This document shows, in pieces, positions 17,192-25,376 of a DNA stretch of 37,963 nt (positions are counted from its first letter, which is position 1; every line of letters starts with the position of its first letter). This DNA is from an uncultured Flavobacteriia bacterium (GTDB taxonomy: Bacteria; Bacteroidota; Bacteroidia; Flavobacteriales_D; Crocinitomicaceae): assembly GCA_903873915.1 (NCBI GenBank), contig CAIQQH010000064.1, positions 1 to 37,963 of the forward strand, written 5' to 3'. Below the pieces are notes generated by a model. It saw only the letters and a list, made by a program, of their open reading frames with translations, did not search any database and was not told the DNA's origin. A program made the translations under genes and the position numbers.

Positions 17192-17286
17192 GATTGCTAT
17201 TTTTCTCACTAGAAGTTAGCAAAATAAACCGAATAAGCCTAGCTATTGATGTTAAGTTTTTACGGAAAATTAAACGGAATCCAAGA

Positions 17287-17325
17287 CCTCTGTGGCCCTA
17301 TGGTGTTTTCTTTTTACCGCAGAGG
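17287..17325. repeat. Inverted repeat CCTCTGTGG / CCGCAGAGG
   Basis: CCTCTGTGG (17287-17295) and CCGCAGAGG (17317-17325) are complementary in 8 of 9 positions around a T-rich loop. The phrase resembles dispersed palindromic intergenic repeats common in many bacteria (recalled, not checked). It lies between the divergently placed 5' side of YraN and the 3' side of hutD. A second local repeat of AGAAAATTT occurs twice just after it (17330-17350). Confidence 0.5.
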
Positions 17326-17370
17326 CAGAGAGAAAATTTTTAGAAAATTTCTTTTTACGCTTGACGAAAC

Positions 17371-17952
17371 TCAATCCTCAGCGTTATCGGTGTCTGTGTG
17401 GTGAATAATGCACTCGAGAATGTTTCCCTCTACATGGCATTTGATGTCAATTGGTTGTGCATCACTACTTTCAAATTCAACCAAATCACCCGAAACTAAA
17501 TTTTGACCATTCACCTCAAAAACTCCATCGTTGACAAAAACAAAATGCCATGATCCCTGCGCTTGAAGTGTCTTTACTTGTGCTGAATTGAGGAGGTGAT
17601 GTATGACCGTTGCAGAGGTTTGTTTGTTAAAAATGACATTGAAATCCTGGACCTTGCCTTTGCTCCGCGTTTGCCAAGCCCCATTAAATTGATCTTGTTC
17701 AAAGGGTTCCAACACTTTCGTATATCGTCCTTCATGGATTAAGGTTAGCCTTCCTTTCAATGGCAGAAGAATGCGGGTTAAGCCAGAAAAATCAGAGAAG
17801 GTTGTTTCCTCTACTTCCACCGTTGCTGTGCTTATGCGAAACGTGAAGTCTCGTGTTTGAAAATTTCCGTCCGCTGGATAAACAAACAATTCGGTACTCG
17901 TACCATTTGCCCATGAAACAGTTTTTAAGGGATCGAAGGGATGAATGCGCAT
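17371..17952 (-). CDS. hutD: HutD/Ves family cupin
   Basis: A 193-aa protein of the HutD family (PF05962), a double cupin fold found with histidine-utilisation genes and thought to control flux through the Hut pathway; the mechanism is unclear. Signature parts are the N-terminal VSWANGTSTELFVYP, the block DFTFRISTATVEVEETTFSDFSG, and GLTRILLPLKGRLTLIHEG. It stands alone here: no hutH or hutU is nearby, although the imidazolonepropionase gene lies 16 kb away at 34409-35641. A weak -7-like sequence TATCTTCA is at 17975-17982. The acidic C-terminal tail (HHTDTDNAED) is unremarkable. Confidence 0.88.
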   Translation of the reverse strand: MRIHPFDPLKTVSWANGTSTELFVYPADGNFQTRDFTFRISTATVEVEETTFSDFSGLTRILLPLKGRLTLIHEGRYTKVLEPFEQDQFNGAWQTRSKGKVQDFNVIFNKQTSATVIHHLLNSAQVKTLQAQGSWHFVFVNDGVFEVNGQNLVSGDLVEFESSDAQPIDIKCHVEGNILECIIHHTDTDNAED

Positions 17953-18035
17953 GACTTTTCAACTAATTGGAGCTTGAAGATACTTGTTTTCTTGGTTTAC
18001 AAAATCAAAAGGCCCGTTTTGAACCAATGCAATCT

Positions 18036-18050
18036 GGAGGTGTAATCTCC
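18036..18050 (+). promoter_or_regulatory. Small hairpin before an exported-protein gene
   Basis: GGAG (18036-18039) pairs with CTCC (18047-18050) around a GTGTAAT loop, 5 bases before the ATG at 18056. The 5' arm is part of GGAGG, a Shine-Dalgarno-like sequence that is rare in this window and too far (15 nt) from the ATG for normal use. It could influence translation start; this is inference only. Confidence 0.3.
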
Positions 18051-18055
18051 CCCTG

Positions 18056-18661
18056 ATGAAACTTTCTGTTCTACTTATCGGTATTCTTTTTTCCAACTTA
18101 TGTTGGGGTCAAGCGAAAATTTTAATGATAGGAAACACAAAACAACTGTGTTTCTCAGATTCGAACAGTCAATTTATTTCTAGTGAAAAACTCCCGCCAT
18201 CACTTGTTTCTTTCGATGCAATTATGGTGTTCTCTTCTGCCCATTCTCGACTTTCTTCCAATGACATCGACCAAATTATTCAGTTTTTCACGAACGGAGG
18301 GGGGCTCTACATCGGCAGTGAAAACTGGCCTTTACAAGCCGAAGGCAGCTTGCTTACGGAGCGTATTTATTCAAAATCTGCATGGACCGCAGCCGAAAAA
18401 TCGAAAAAAGAAATCAGCAATACCGGAATTTTCAGTGAGGTCAGCGAATTCCCTCCTGGACTTACTCCTGTTGTGTTTCCGCTTGATTTTCAGCTCCATG
18501 TTGAAATATGGTACAACGATGAACCACTTATTCTGACGGGGAAACTTGGGACAGGAAAAATCCTGATCGACGGCGGATATTCACGATTTTATTGTCAATC
18601 GATGGGAAAGTTTGAGAATGAAGTATTGAAAATTATGTTGGATTATCTGCAGGAGCCCTAA
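18056..18661 (+). CDS. Exported protein of unknown function, possible GATase-like fold
   Basis: A 201-aa protein with signal peptide MKLSVLLIGILFSNLCWGQ. The mature part begins AKILMIGNTKQLCFSDSN and contains VSFDAIMVFSSAHSRLSSNDIDQIIQFFTNGGGLYIG, a strand-helix-strand pattern seen in class I glutamine-amidotransferase-like and DUF4350-type domains (alternating beta strands with a GGGLYIG loop). The later segment LTGKLGTGKILIDGG looks like another strand pair. No nucleophile Cys-His-Glu triad can be assigned with confidence. It converges on rnc with a 4-bp overlap of stop codons (18658-18661). Its role is unknown. Confidence 0.72.
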   Translation: MKLSVLLIGILFSNLCWGQAKILMIGNTKQLCFSDSNSQFISSEKLPPSLVSFDAIMVFSSAHSRLSSNDIDQIIQFFTNGGGLYIGSENWPLQAEGSLLTERIYSKSAWTAAEKSKKEISNTGIFSEVSEFPPGLTPVVFPLDFQLHVEIWYNDEPLILTGKLGTGKILIDGGYSRFYCQSMGKFENEVLKIMLDYLQEP

Positions 18662-19371
18662 ATCTCTCCCATCAGCTCCAACGTTTCCTTCGCTGCAGCT
18701 TGTTCGGCCATTTTTTTGGTAGTGCCAATCCCACGTCCATAATTCGTTTCATTGATGCGTACAACGATCGTGTAGCGCCAGTTTCCTTCAATATTCTCTT
18801 CCGACACGACATCAAAATCTAGCTTCAGGCGCTTTTTCTGAATCCAAATAAAGAGTTTGGACTTGAAATCAATTTCCTCTTCCAAGATTCGATTTAAATC
18901 AACAAAACGACGGAACACATGGTGTTCGATACTCTTTTTTACTGCGACATATCCTCCATCCAGATAAATCGCACCCATGATGGCTTCGAAAGCATTGCCT
19001 TCTATGGTTGCTAGGTTGATTGTTCGGCCTTTGTGATAGCGAATGACAGATCTTAGTTCCATGAGCTCACCGATTTCACCCAAGGTTTTCCGGCTTACCA
19101 CTTTTGATTTGATTTTTGTTAAGTATCCCTCATCCTCAGACGGGAAGCGTTGAAACAAATAATCGGCAATCACAGCATCAAGAATCGCGTCACCCAAAAA
19201 TTCGAGGCGTTCGTTAGACACATCGCTGTCGGAGTTAGACAATGAGCGGTGCGTCAACGCTTGTTCAAAATGAGCTAAGTTATTAGGGCGATATCCAAAA
19301 CGCGTAAGAATGAACCGTATAAGTTCAAGATCTTCGCTGTTGCGTTTTTTTCGAAAAAAGGGGAACTTCAA
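18658..19371 (-). CDS. rnc: Ribonuclease III (TTG start)
   Basis: A 237-aa double-strand-specific RNase that processes rRNA and mRNA. The nuclease signature NERLEFLGDAILD is at residues 53-65, with Glu57 and Asp61 the metal-site candidates. The second acidic block reads EGNAFEAIMGAIYLDGG (about 124-140): Glu129 is kept, but the position of E. coli Asp114 is Asn126. A double-stranded-RNA-binding domain follows (about 167-237, SKLFIWIQKKRLKLDF to AAAKETLELMG). The only usable start is a TTG at 19371, 4 bases after the fabF stop. The gene ends by overlapping the convergent 18056 gene by 4 bp. The acpP-fabF-rnc order is standard in Bacteroidota. Confidence 0.95.
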   Translation of the reverse strand: MKFPFFRKKRNSEDLELIRFILTRFGYRPNNLAHFEQALTHRSLSNSDSDVSNERLEFLGDAILDAVIADYLFQRFPSEDEGYLTKIKSKVVSRKTLGEIGELMELRSVIRYHKGRTINLATIEGNAFEAIMGAIYLDGGYVAVKKSIEHHVFRRFVDLNRILEEEIDFKSKLFIWIQKKRLKLDFDVVSEENIEGNWRYTIVVRINETNYGRGIGTTKKMAEQAAAKETLELMGEI

Positions 19372-19375
19372 GGTA

Positions 19376-20629
19376 CTAACCTACGAATTTCTTCACGATT
19401 ACACTCGTGTTATGTCCACCAAAACCAAAGGTATTGGACAGCGCCACATTGACAACACGTTTTTGTGCGGTATTGAATGTGAAGTTCAAGCGATTATCCA
19501 ATTCTGGATCATCGGTGAAATGGTTGATTGTAGGCGGAATGATGTCGTGTTTCACGGCAAGCACACAGGCGATTGCTTCGATGGCACCTGCAGCACCAAG
19601 AAGGTGGCCCGTCATCGATTTTGTTGCACTGATATTCAATTTGTAGGCATGATCACCGAATACATTTTGAATGGCTTTCACTTCAGCGATATCTCCAAGA
19701 GGTGTAGATGTGCCATGCACATTCACATAGTCTACTGCTGAAGGCTCAATTTCGGCATCTTCGAGGGCAGCAATCATTGTATTGCGCGCGCCGATTCCTT
19801 CCGGATGTGGAGCTGTAATGTGATAGGCATCGCCGGACATTCCTCCGCCAATCACTTCCGCATAGATTTTTGCACCCCGGCGAATTGCATGCTCGTACTC
19901 CTCAAGAATAAGTGCTCCAGAACCTTCACCAAGAACGAATCCGTCGCGATCTACATCAAACGGACGAGAAGCAGTTTCTGGTGACTCGTTTCGTGTCGAT
20001 AAGGCCCTCAGTGCATTGAATCCACCCATTCCCATTTCATTTACACACGATTCAGAACCGCCAGTAACGATGGCGTCTGATTTTCCGAGGCGAATGAGAT
20101 TAAAGGCATCAATGATCGCGTTTGTTGAAGACGCGCAAGCAGAAACAGTGACATAGTTTGGTCCGCGAAGACCGTATTTGATGGAAATGTGACCTGCTGC
20201 GATGTCCGCAATCATTTTAGGAATAAAGAAAGGATTGAAGCGCGGAGTACCGTCACCGGCGAAGAAATTTTGCGATTCATCCTGAAAAGTTTTGAGTCCA
20301 CCAATTCCTGATCCCCAGATTACTCCGATGCGATCATGGTTGGCATTTGACTCCATCAATCCAGAATCCGCCATGGCTTCAGAGGCTGAAACCATGGCAA
20401 ATTGTGAAAATTGATCCAATTTTCTTGCTTCTTTTTTGTCCATAAAGTCTTCAATATTGAAGTTCTTTACTTCGCAAGCAAATTGTGTTTTAAACAATGA
20501 GGCATCAAATTGCTGAATAGGCGCTGCTCCACTTTTACCGCTTAGCAGTGCTTCCCAAAATTCATTGAGAGTATTGCCAATGGGCGTTAAAGCGCCAAGA
20601 CCTGTTACAACAACTCGTTTTAATTCCAT
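19376..20629 (-). CDS. fabF: Beta-ketoacyl-ACP synthase II
   Basis: A 417-aa condensing enzyme of fatty acid elongation. The catalytic triad is visible: Cys165 in VSACASST, His305 in VNVHGTSTPLGD and His342 in ATKSMTGHLLGAAGA. The N-terminus MELKRVVVTGLGALTPIGN is typical. It adds malonyl-ACP to growing acyl-ACP, so its substrate carrier is encoded by the acpP gene 35 bases upstream on the same strand. The stop is 4 bases before the rnc start, which indicates a single transcript. Length matches the family. Confidence 0.97.
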   Translation of the reverse strand: MELKRVVVTGLGALTPIGNTLNEFWEALLSGKSGAAPIQQFDASLFKTQFACEVKNFNIEDFMDKKEARKLDQFSQFAMVSASEAMADSGLMESNANHDRIGVIWGSGIGGLKTFQDESQNFFAGDGTPRFNPFFIPKMIADIAAGHISIKYGLRGPNYVTVSACASSTNAIIDAFNLIRLGKSDAIVTGGSESCVNEMGMGGFNALRALSTRNESPETASRPFDVDRDGFVLGEGSGALILEEYEHAIRRGAKIYAEVIGGGMSGDAYHITAPHPEGIGARNTMIAALEDAEIEPSAVDYVNVHGTSTPLGDIAEVKAIQNVFGDHAYKLNISATKSMTGHLLGAAGAIEAIACVLAVKHDIIPPTINHFTDDPELDNRLNFTFNTAQKRVVNVALSNTFGFGGHNTSVIVKKFVG

Positions 20630-20664
20630 AGTGCAACCTATTGTTCAATAAATTGTGCTAGTAA

Positions 20665-20901
20665 TTAGTTAGCGTGCTCTTCGATGTAAGTGATCGCGTC
20701 ACCAACAGTTTGAATGTTCTCAGCTTGATCGTCTGGAATAGCAATGTTGAATTCTTTCTCGAATTCCATAATCAACTCAACAGTGTCAAGTGAATCTGCT
20801 CCTAGATCGTTTGTGAAAGACGCTTCATGCGTTACTTCACTTTCTTCAACACCTAGTTTATCTACGATGATAGATATTACTTTTGATTTGATGTCAGACA
20901 T
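20665..20901 (-). CDS. acpP: Acyl carrier protein
   Basis: A 78-aa acidic four-helix carrier protein. The phosphopantetheine site is Ser37 in the motif [15 protein letters not shown]. It carries the growing acyl chain to FabF, encoded next in the operon. The ATG at 20901 gives the usual length. A near-consensus promoter is at 20930-20961, about 30 nt of untranslated leader before the ATG. It is divergent from purN. Confidence 0.98.
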   Translation of the reverse strand: MSDIKSKVISIIVDKLGVEESEVTHEASFTNDLGADSLDTVELIMEFEKEFNIAIPDDQAENIQTVGDAITYIEEHAN

Positions 20902-20929
20902 TATTTCTCTTTTTAAAGTTTTAAAGGTG

Positions 20930-20961
20930 CAAAGAAAAAAACATTGCGCTAAAAAACCAAA
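20930..20961 (-). promoter_or_regulatory. acpP operon promoter
   Basis: On the minus strand TTTG at 20958-20961, 20 bases of spacer, then TTTCTTTG at 20930-20937 (one mismatch to TAnnTTTG). This drives the acpP-fabF-rnc transcript. Confidence 0.6.
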
Positions 20962-21052
20962 TAAAAGCGCATAATCTTATGCTCAATCGTATAATGAAAG
21001 ATTTTTCAAATCACTTTTTATCCATTTTACTCCAGTAATTTGTCCCTGCAAC

Positions 21053-21085
21053 TTGACTGATATTAGCAACTCCTTCCTACCTTTG
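21053..21085 (+). promoter_or_regulatory. purN promoter with -7 box 4 nt before ATG
   Basis: TTG at 21053-21055, a 22-base spacer, then a perfect -7 box TACCTTTG at 21078-21085. Only CACC separates the box from the ATG at 21090, so the transcript should start at the ATG or within a very few bases of it. No ribosome binding site is possible. Confidence 0.75.
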
Positions 21086-21089
21086 CACC

Positions 21090-21674
21090 ATGAAAAAGCA
21101 CCGCCTTGCGTTGTTCGTGTCGGGAACCGGAAGCAACGCAATTAATATTGCCACTTATTTCAACCAACATAACTCTGTCAAGATTGGATTGTTCGTAACG
21201 AATAATGCGACTTCCCCGGCGATACAGGTATTCCAAGCAATGGATATTCAATGTGAAATCATAGATAACATTCAGGCGGCAGATGGAAAATTCCTCATTG
21301 ACTTATGCGCCGCGCAGACCATAGACCATGTCGTGCTTGCAGGCTATCTGCGCTTAATTCCCGCTGCTTTTATTCATGCGTTTAACAACCGCATTTTTAA
21401 CATACATCCAGCGTTATTGCCAAATTTTGGAGGCAAAGGCATGTATGGCAGCCGTGTTCATGCCGCAGTGCTTGAAGCAGGTGAAGTCGAAAGTGGAATT
21501 ACAGTTCATCTTGTCAATGAGCATTTTGATGAAGGGAGAACACTTGCTCAGTTTCATTGTTCGGTAGATCAAAACGACACGATTGAAACACTTCGCATCA
21601 AAGTGCAAGTGTTGGAACACGACCATTATCCTATTGTCATAGAACAAACCCTCAACTTAGAAAACCATGTTTGA
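21090..21674 (+). CDS. purN: Phosphoribosylglycinamide formyltransferase
   Basis: A 194-aa enzyme that transfers a formyl group from 10-formyl-tetrahydrofolate to GAR in purine synthesis. The phosphate-binding loop SGTGSN is at residues 11-16. The catalytic residues are Asn104 and His106 in FNIHPALLP and Asp147 in HFDEG; GITVHLV precedes. The start ATG at 21090 is fixed by the promoter box immediately before it. The stop overlaps marC by 8 bp, so the two are translated from one transcript. It is divergent from acpP. Confidence 0.95.
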   Translation: MKKHRLALFVSGTGSNAINIATYFNQHNSVKIGLFVTNNATSPAIQVFQAMDIQCEIIDNIQAADGKFLIDLCAAQTIDHVVLAGYLRLIPAAFIHAFNNRIFNIHPALLPNFGGKGMYGSRVHAAVLEAGEVESGITVHLVNEHFDEGRTLAQFHCSVDQNDTIETLRIKVQVLEHDHYPIVIEQTLNLENHV

Positions 21675-22257
21675 TTTTTTTAACGAATTCAATTGGCCTG
21701 AGTTGTTCAAGGCATCCACCGTTTTATTCGCTGTGATCGACATTGTTGGGTCAGTACCGATTATTATCAAACTCAAGGAGTCCTCAGGTTCTATTCACGA
21801 GGAGCGCACAAGTTTTGTGTCTTTAGGGATCATGATAGGGTTTTTGATTCTTGGAGAGAATATCTTAAAGTTATTTGGTGTAACCATCGAATCTTTTGCG
21901 GTGGCTGGTTCAATCATCTTGTTCGCGATGGCCTTAGAAATGATTTTAGGCATTCGTGTATTTCGGGATGAGGTTTCTGGCAAAACCGCGAGTATCGTCC
22001 CCTTGGCTTTTCCAATTATTGCAGGGGCAGGAACACTCACGACATTGATTTCGTTAAAGGCAGAATTCGCTCAAATCAATATAGTTCTTGCTATCCTCAT
22101 AAATGTGATTGTTGTTTATGCTGTATTGCGTTTGACGAATAAAATAGAACAGCTTTTGGGTATCGGTGGGATTGCAATCATCAAGAAGGTATTCGGAATC
22201 ATTCTATTGGCCATCGCCATTAAGTTGTTTACCGGGAATCTTGGTGCACTTATTTAA
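21667..22257 (+). CDS. MarC-family integral membrane protein
   Basis: A 196-aa inner-membrane protein with about six hydrophobic helices, matching the MarC/YhgN family (PF01914). Characteristic parts are VIDIVGSVPIIIKL near the N-terminus, the AMALEMILGI helix and the IVPLAFPIIAGAGTLTTLISL block, the signature of the family. The function of MarC proteins is not established: the link to multiple antibiotic resistance was withdrawn for E. coli MarC. Its first 8 bases overlap the end of purN in another frame. A palindrome at 22310 follows. Confidence 0.9.
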   Translation: MFDFFNEFNWPELFKASTVLFAVIDIVGSVPIIIKLKESSGSIHEERTSFVSLGIMIGFLILGENILKLFGVTIESFAVAGSIILFAMALEMILGIRVFRDEVSGKTASIVPLAFPIIAGAGTLTTLISLKAEFAQINIVLAILINVIVVYAVLRLTNKIEQLLGIGGIAIIKKVFGIILLAIAIKLFTGNLGALI

Positions 22258-22309
22258 GTGTTTGATCGCGGCATTGAAATGGGTTAAAACTCATAAAAAA
22301 CATGGTTAA

Positions 22310-22344
22310 CATCTTAGCCCAGGGGTTCAAGCCTGGGCTAGATG
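22310..22344. repeat. GC-rich palindrome, REP-like
   Basis: TAGCCCAGG (22315-22323) and CCTGGGCTA (22332-22340) form a perfect 9-bp stem with an 8-base loop; CATC and GATG extend it by 4 bp with one bulge. There is no T-run on the plus strand. It lies between the convergent marC and S74-protein genes, where it could act as a bidirectional stop or be a dispersed repeat. Confidence 0.6.
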
Positions 22345-22369
22345 AAACAATCCTTCAAAAATTTTGTGA

Positions 22370-24733
22370 TTATTCCTTAATCATGCGCTTCGTGTCAATG
22401 ATTTGTCCATCGGCAACCAAGGCATACGTGTAGGTTCCCGATGAAAGGTCTTGAGCGAACACACTTACCTGTCCGGCACCACGTCCATTCACGTCCATTG
22501 AATTGACTAATTTGCCAGCTGCATCATAGAAATGAAGTTGAGCTTTTACAACAGACTCAGGAATCTGGTAGCGAATCATTGTCGACTCAGCAAATGGATT
22601 TGGTACATTTTGATCGAGCACCATAGCGCTGCGGTCCGATAAGCCGATCGATTGTGCATTGGCCATCCCATTGGATCCATTGATTGGCAAAGCGGACTGT
22701 TGACTGCATAAACCCGGAATCAAGGATGAAAGGCAGTTTTCCAAAAGATCCAGTCGGGCTGTCAATGTCACAACAGTCTCTTCAAGGGAATCAAGTCGTT
22801 CGTTCATCACTTCTATGACATTTGTTTTTTTCTGAAGATCAGTCAACATCAAAGGGACCAATTGTGACATGTCAACCACTTTATAGGTAAAAGCTGCCGA
22901 CGTTTCAACCCCTGATGTGTCGTACATGGCTGGATGAGTCACCTCACGCACGATGGACGGAATAACCTGTTCAACCTGTTGTGCGAGCACTCCATATCTG
23001 ATTCCCTTTGGAAGATTTAATTGTTGTGCATTGCCCGTTTGTTTGTAGTTGAATGAAACGGTTTCGATTTGCATGAGGACTGAGTCCGTGTTTCCAAGTG
23101 CTTGAATGCTGTCCTTGAATGTCTGATCGGACGCGCCCCAAAGTGAGCCCCCAGAGGTCAATACTGCGCCTGCAAAATAGCCTGCGTAAGCTTGTCCAAT
23201 GTAGGTGTCGGGGACATTTGCTTCCCCATACACGCCTATGGACATCGCCCCTCCTGCGCCGCTTCGAAACATTCCACCAATATTTTGTTTCACGCAGCCA
23301 TCCGCCTCTGCACGAACGCCGACATTTTCGAAATACGTTGTGCCCGTGGCACCAAAATCTCCCCCATAATTTAAGCTGGTGGTGATGCTACTGCTCGCCA
23401 ATGCGCGAACGCCTGTGGTGTAATTGGTTCCACTTTGAGCTAGAGCATACACCCCATGAACACGCTGTCCCATAAGCCCATAACTGTAGGTTCCATAAAG
23501 CTGATTGGCATTTGACGCATAGGACTTTATCCCTGTTCTTATGGGTATATTGACTCCGTTGTAGGCATTCGAACGCACAAAAATTCCCGTCGCTAGATTG
23601 TCATTACTGATGGAAAGTCGAGCGGATGGATTGTATGAACTTCCTCCTATGGTCACGGTATTGTTCGAATTCACTCCTGTATTGAACAAGATTTTGTAGG
23701 CATCCATGGGCACTTGGGTATCGTGATTAAGCACTTGGGTGCCCCATTCGATTTGATTGTTCGCATTGATCCACGTGCCATTTGCGGCCGAGGTGATGGC
23801 ATTCGACGGCATGAGCATACCCCAGGTCCCATTTCCCAGAAGCACTTGATTCGGATTTCCCGAAAAGTCGAGCCGTTTAACAGATAAATCCGTATTGCTG
23901 CCATTTGGTGTGCCAATAAAAAGAGCTGTCCCCGAGCCGGCTGGAACGTTTCGAATACGGAGGTCACCATTCACATCAAGGGCTGCACTTGGTGTGTTGA
24001 GTAGATTGATTCCCACGCGACCATTTACTGGCGTAATGAGAAAATGTCCAGCAGAGGTGGTAAAAAAGTCGGTATAGGTGTCATAATTGTAAGACAAGCG
24101 AAACTGCCAGGTATTGTCACATACTTCAAGTCTTCGGTTGGCATTCACCACGTTTCCTGTAAGAATATCCGTTTGCTGTCCGATGCGCCAAAAATTATTT
24201 GTCCCAACGGTGGCCGTAACCTGACCAAGCCGAGCAAACTTATATACCCCATTTTGGGCTGTCGTATTGAAGTAAAGCCCTTTGTAGTTACCAAGCATTT
24301 CGAAGCGTTCTGATTGCGCGCTGAGTTGGCCCATTTCACCGAATACGATATGGCTTTCATCACCCCCAGAATTGTTGCTTGTAAACAAATCGAGATGTGA
24401 GCCATTGCCAGATGTTGGATCGAAAATACGGATGCCATTTCCGTAGTTGGCCGATTGACCATTGGATCCTTGCGATGTGAGAAAATTTCCCCGCGTGAAG
24501 GTCAGAAGCTTTTTTGAGTCGGTATACACGAAGATATCCGAATTGAAAAAGGTGCCGAAAATGTTATTGAATCCCGCTGGACCATTGTTGAAATTTCCAC
24601 CGCGGTCCCAGGCAAATTTTCCAATATTTGGGGAATTCCCGTTCGATTCTGGATATCCTGTTGGACTTGATGGTTGTTGTGCATTAGCCACAAAATTTAG
24701 GAGCAATGCACCGTAGAATAATTCATTTTTCAT
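22370..24733 (-). CDS. Secreted fibre-like protein with S74 chaperone domain and T9SS sorting domain
   Basis: A 787-aa exported protein. Signal peptide at 1-19 (MKNELFYGALLLNFVANAQ). Residues 20-520 are a repetitive beta-rich Gly/Asn-rich stem that resembles phage tail-fibre or collar segments. A domain starting SLWGASDQTFKDSIQALG matches the peptidase S74 intramolecular chaperone of endosialidases, with the expected Ser-Asp at Ser535-Asp536, IRYGVLAQQVEQVIPSIV and a coiled C-terminus with a Leu-rich zipper. The last 90 or so residues form a type IX sorting tail (VLDQNVPNPFAESTMIRY, then SSGTYTYALVADGQ). A surface trimeric fibre or adhesin is the likely role (inference). Start ATG at 24733; no clear promoter. 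Confidence 0.88.
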   Translation of the reverse strand: MKNELFYGALLLNFVANAQQPSSPTGYPESNGNSPNIGKFAWDRGGNFNNGPAGFNNIFGTFFNSDIFVYTDSKKLLTFTRGNFLTSQGSNGQSANYGNGIRIFDPTSGNGSHLDLFTSNNSGGDESHIVFGEMGQLSAQSERFEMLGNYKGLYFNTTAQNGVYKFARLGQVTATVGTNNFWRIGQQTDILTGNVVNANRRLEVCDNTWQFRLSYNYDTYTDFFTTSAGHFLITPVNGRVGINLLNTPSAALDVNGDLRIRNVPAGSGTALFIGTPNGSNTDLSVKRLDFSGNPNQVLLGNGTWGMLMPSNAITSAANGTWINANNQIEWGTQVLNHDTQVPMDAYKILFNTGVNSNNTVTIGGSSYNPSARLSISNDNLATGIFVRSNAYNGVNIPIRTGIKSYASNANQLYGTYSYGLMGQRVHGVYALAQSGTNYTTGVRALASSSITTSLNYGGDFGATGTTYFENVGVRAEADGCVKQNIGGMFRSGAGGAMSIGVYGEANVPDTYIGQAYAGYFAGAVLTSGGSLWGASDQTFKDSIQALGNTDSVLMQIETVSFNYKQTGNAQQLNLPKGIRYGVLAQQVEQVIPSIVREVTHPAMYDTSGVETSAAFTYKVVDMSQLVPLMLTDLQKKTNVIEVMNERLDSLEETVVTLTARLDLLENCLSSLIPGLCSQQSALPINGSNGMANAQSIGLSDRSAMVLDQNVPNPFAESTMIRYQIPESVVKAQLHFYDAAGKLVNSMDVNGRGAGQVSVFAQDLSSGTYTYALVADGQIIDTKRMIKE

Positions 24734-25376
24734 GTGTTAAAGTTTTGCGCTTCAACAGTGGTAAAAAACAAATGCGAAATGGGAAATACGGACGAGCTAT
24801 GAAACACAGGATCTTGATGGCACCTGAATTTACATATATGGAGATTCTTCGAGTGGTTTTTTACAGCTGAAGTAAGTTGAGATTTAAGAGTAGTTAGGGT
24901 TGTTGTTTGGCCAACGAAGCCGGAACAAAACTGCTGCATCTCACAGCCGAATGTCCCAAGGAAATGAATGAGTGCTGTCGTTTGGTTTAAGGTATTTTTA
25001 GGTTCAAAACGAAGCTATGACAATTTGTGAAGACGCACAAATTAGAACTTAAAAATGAGTAAAAACCACTATTTAGGCAGTATTGTTTATCGTGTTTGGT
25101 AGCAGAAGAGAACCCTTCAAGTTTTGGAATATTCTCTTGTAAATTGATTTATGTATGCACTTTTATGCCACCCTTTCTTTTGCTATTATTGGATTTTCTG
25201 CCAACTAAACAAGTCTTTAAATGAAGGATATTGTACTTGATTCGATTCTTAAATTCAAGTAATAAATGCAACTTTTTGATTGCGTGGTAAAATAAATTTC
25301 AAAACAGCAGAGAAATCCCATCTTGGAAAATCCCGCTTTTCAAAAAGTTTATCAGACTCTGGTGATTATTTAACCT
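24734..25376. other. Gene-poor intergenic stretch of about 640 bases
   Basis: I see no convincing gene here on either strand. Two hairpins can be seen: AATTTGTG/CACAAATT (25022-25029 with 25036-25043) and TACTTGA/TCAAGTA (25234-25240 with 25255-25261). A TAAAAACCACT element at 25060-25070 resembles a sequence near 25842 (see findings). A 69-aa minus ORF running into the start of the S74 gene lacks a plausible protein character. The region may hold remnants or regulatory sequence. Confidence 0.4.

Noticed and set aside
24730-24939. 69-aa minus ORF upstream of the S74 gene
   Set aside because: No recognisable protein features, no promoter, and composition like non-coding DNA.
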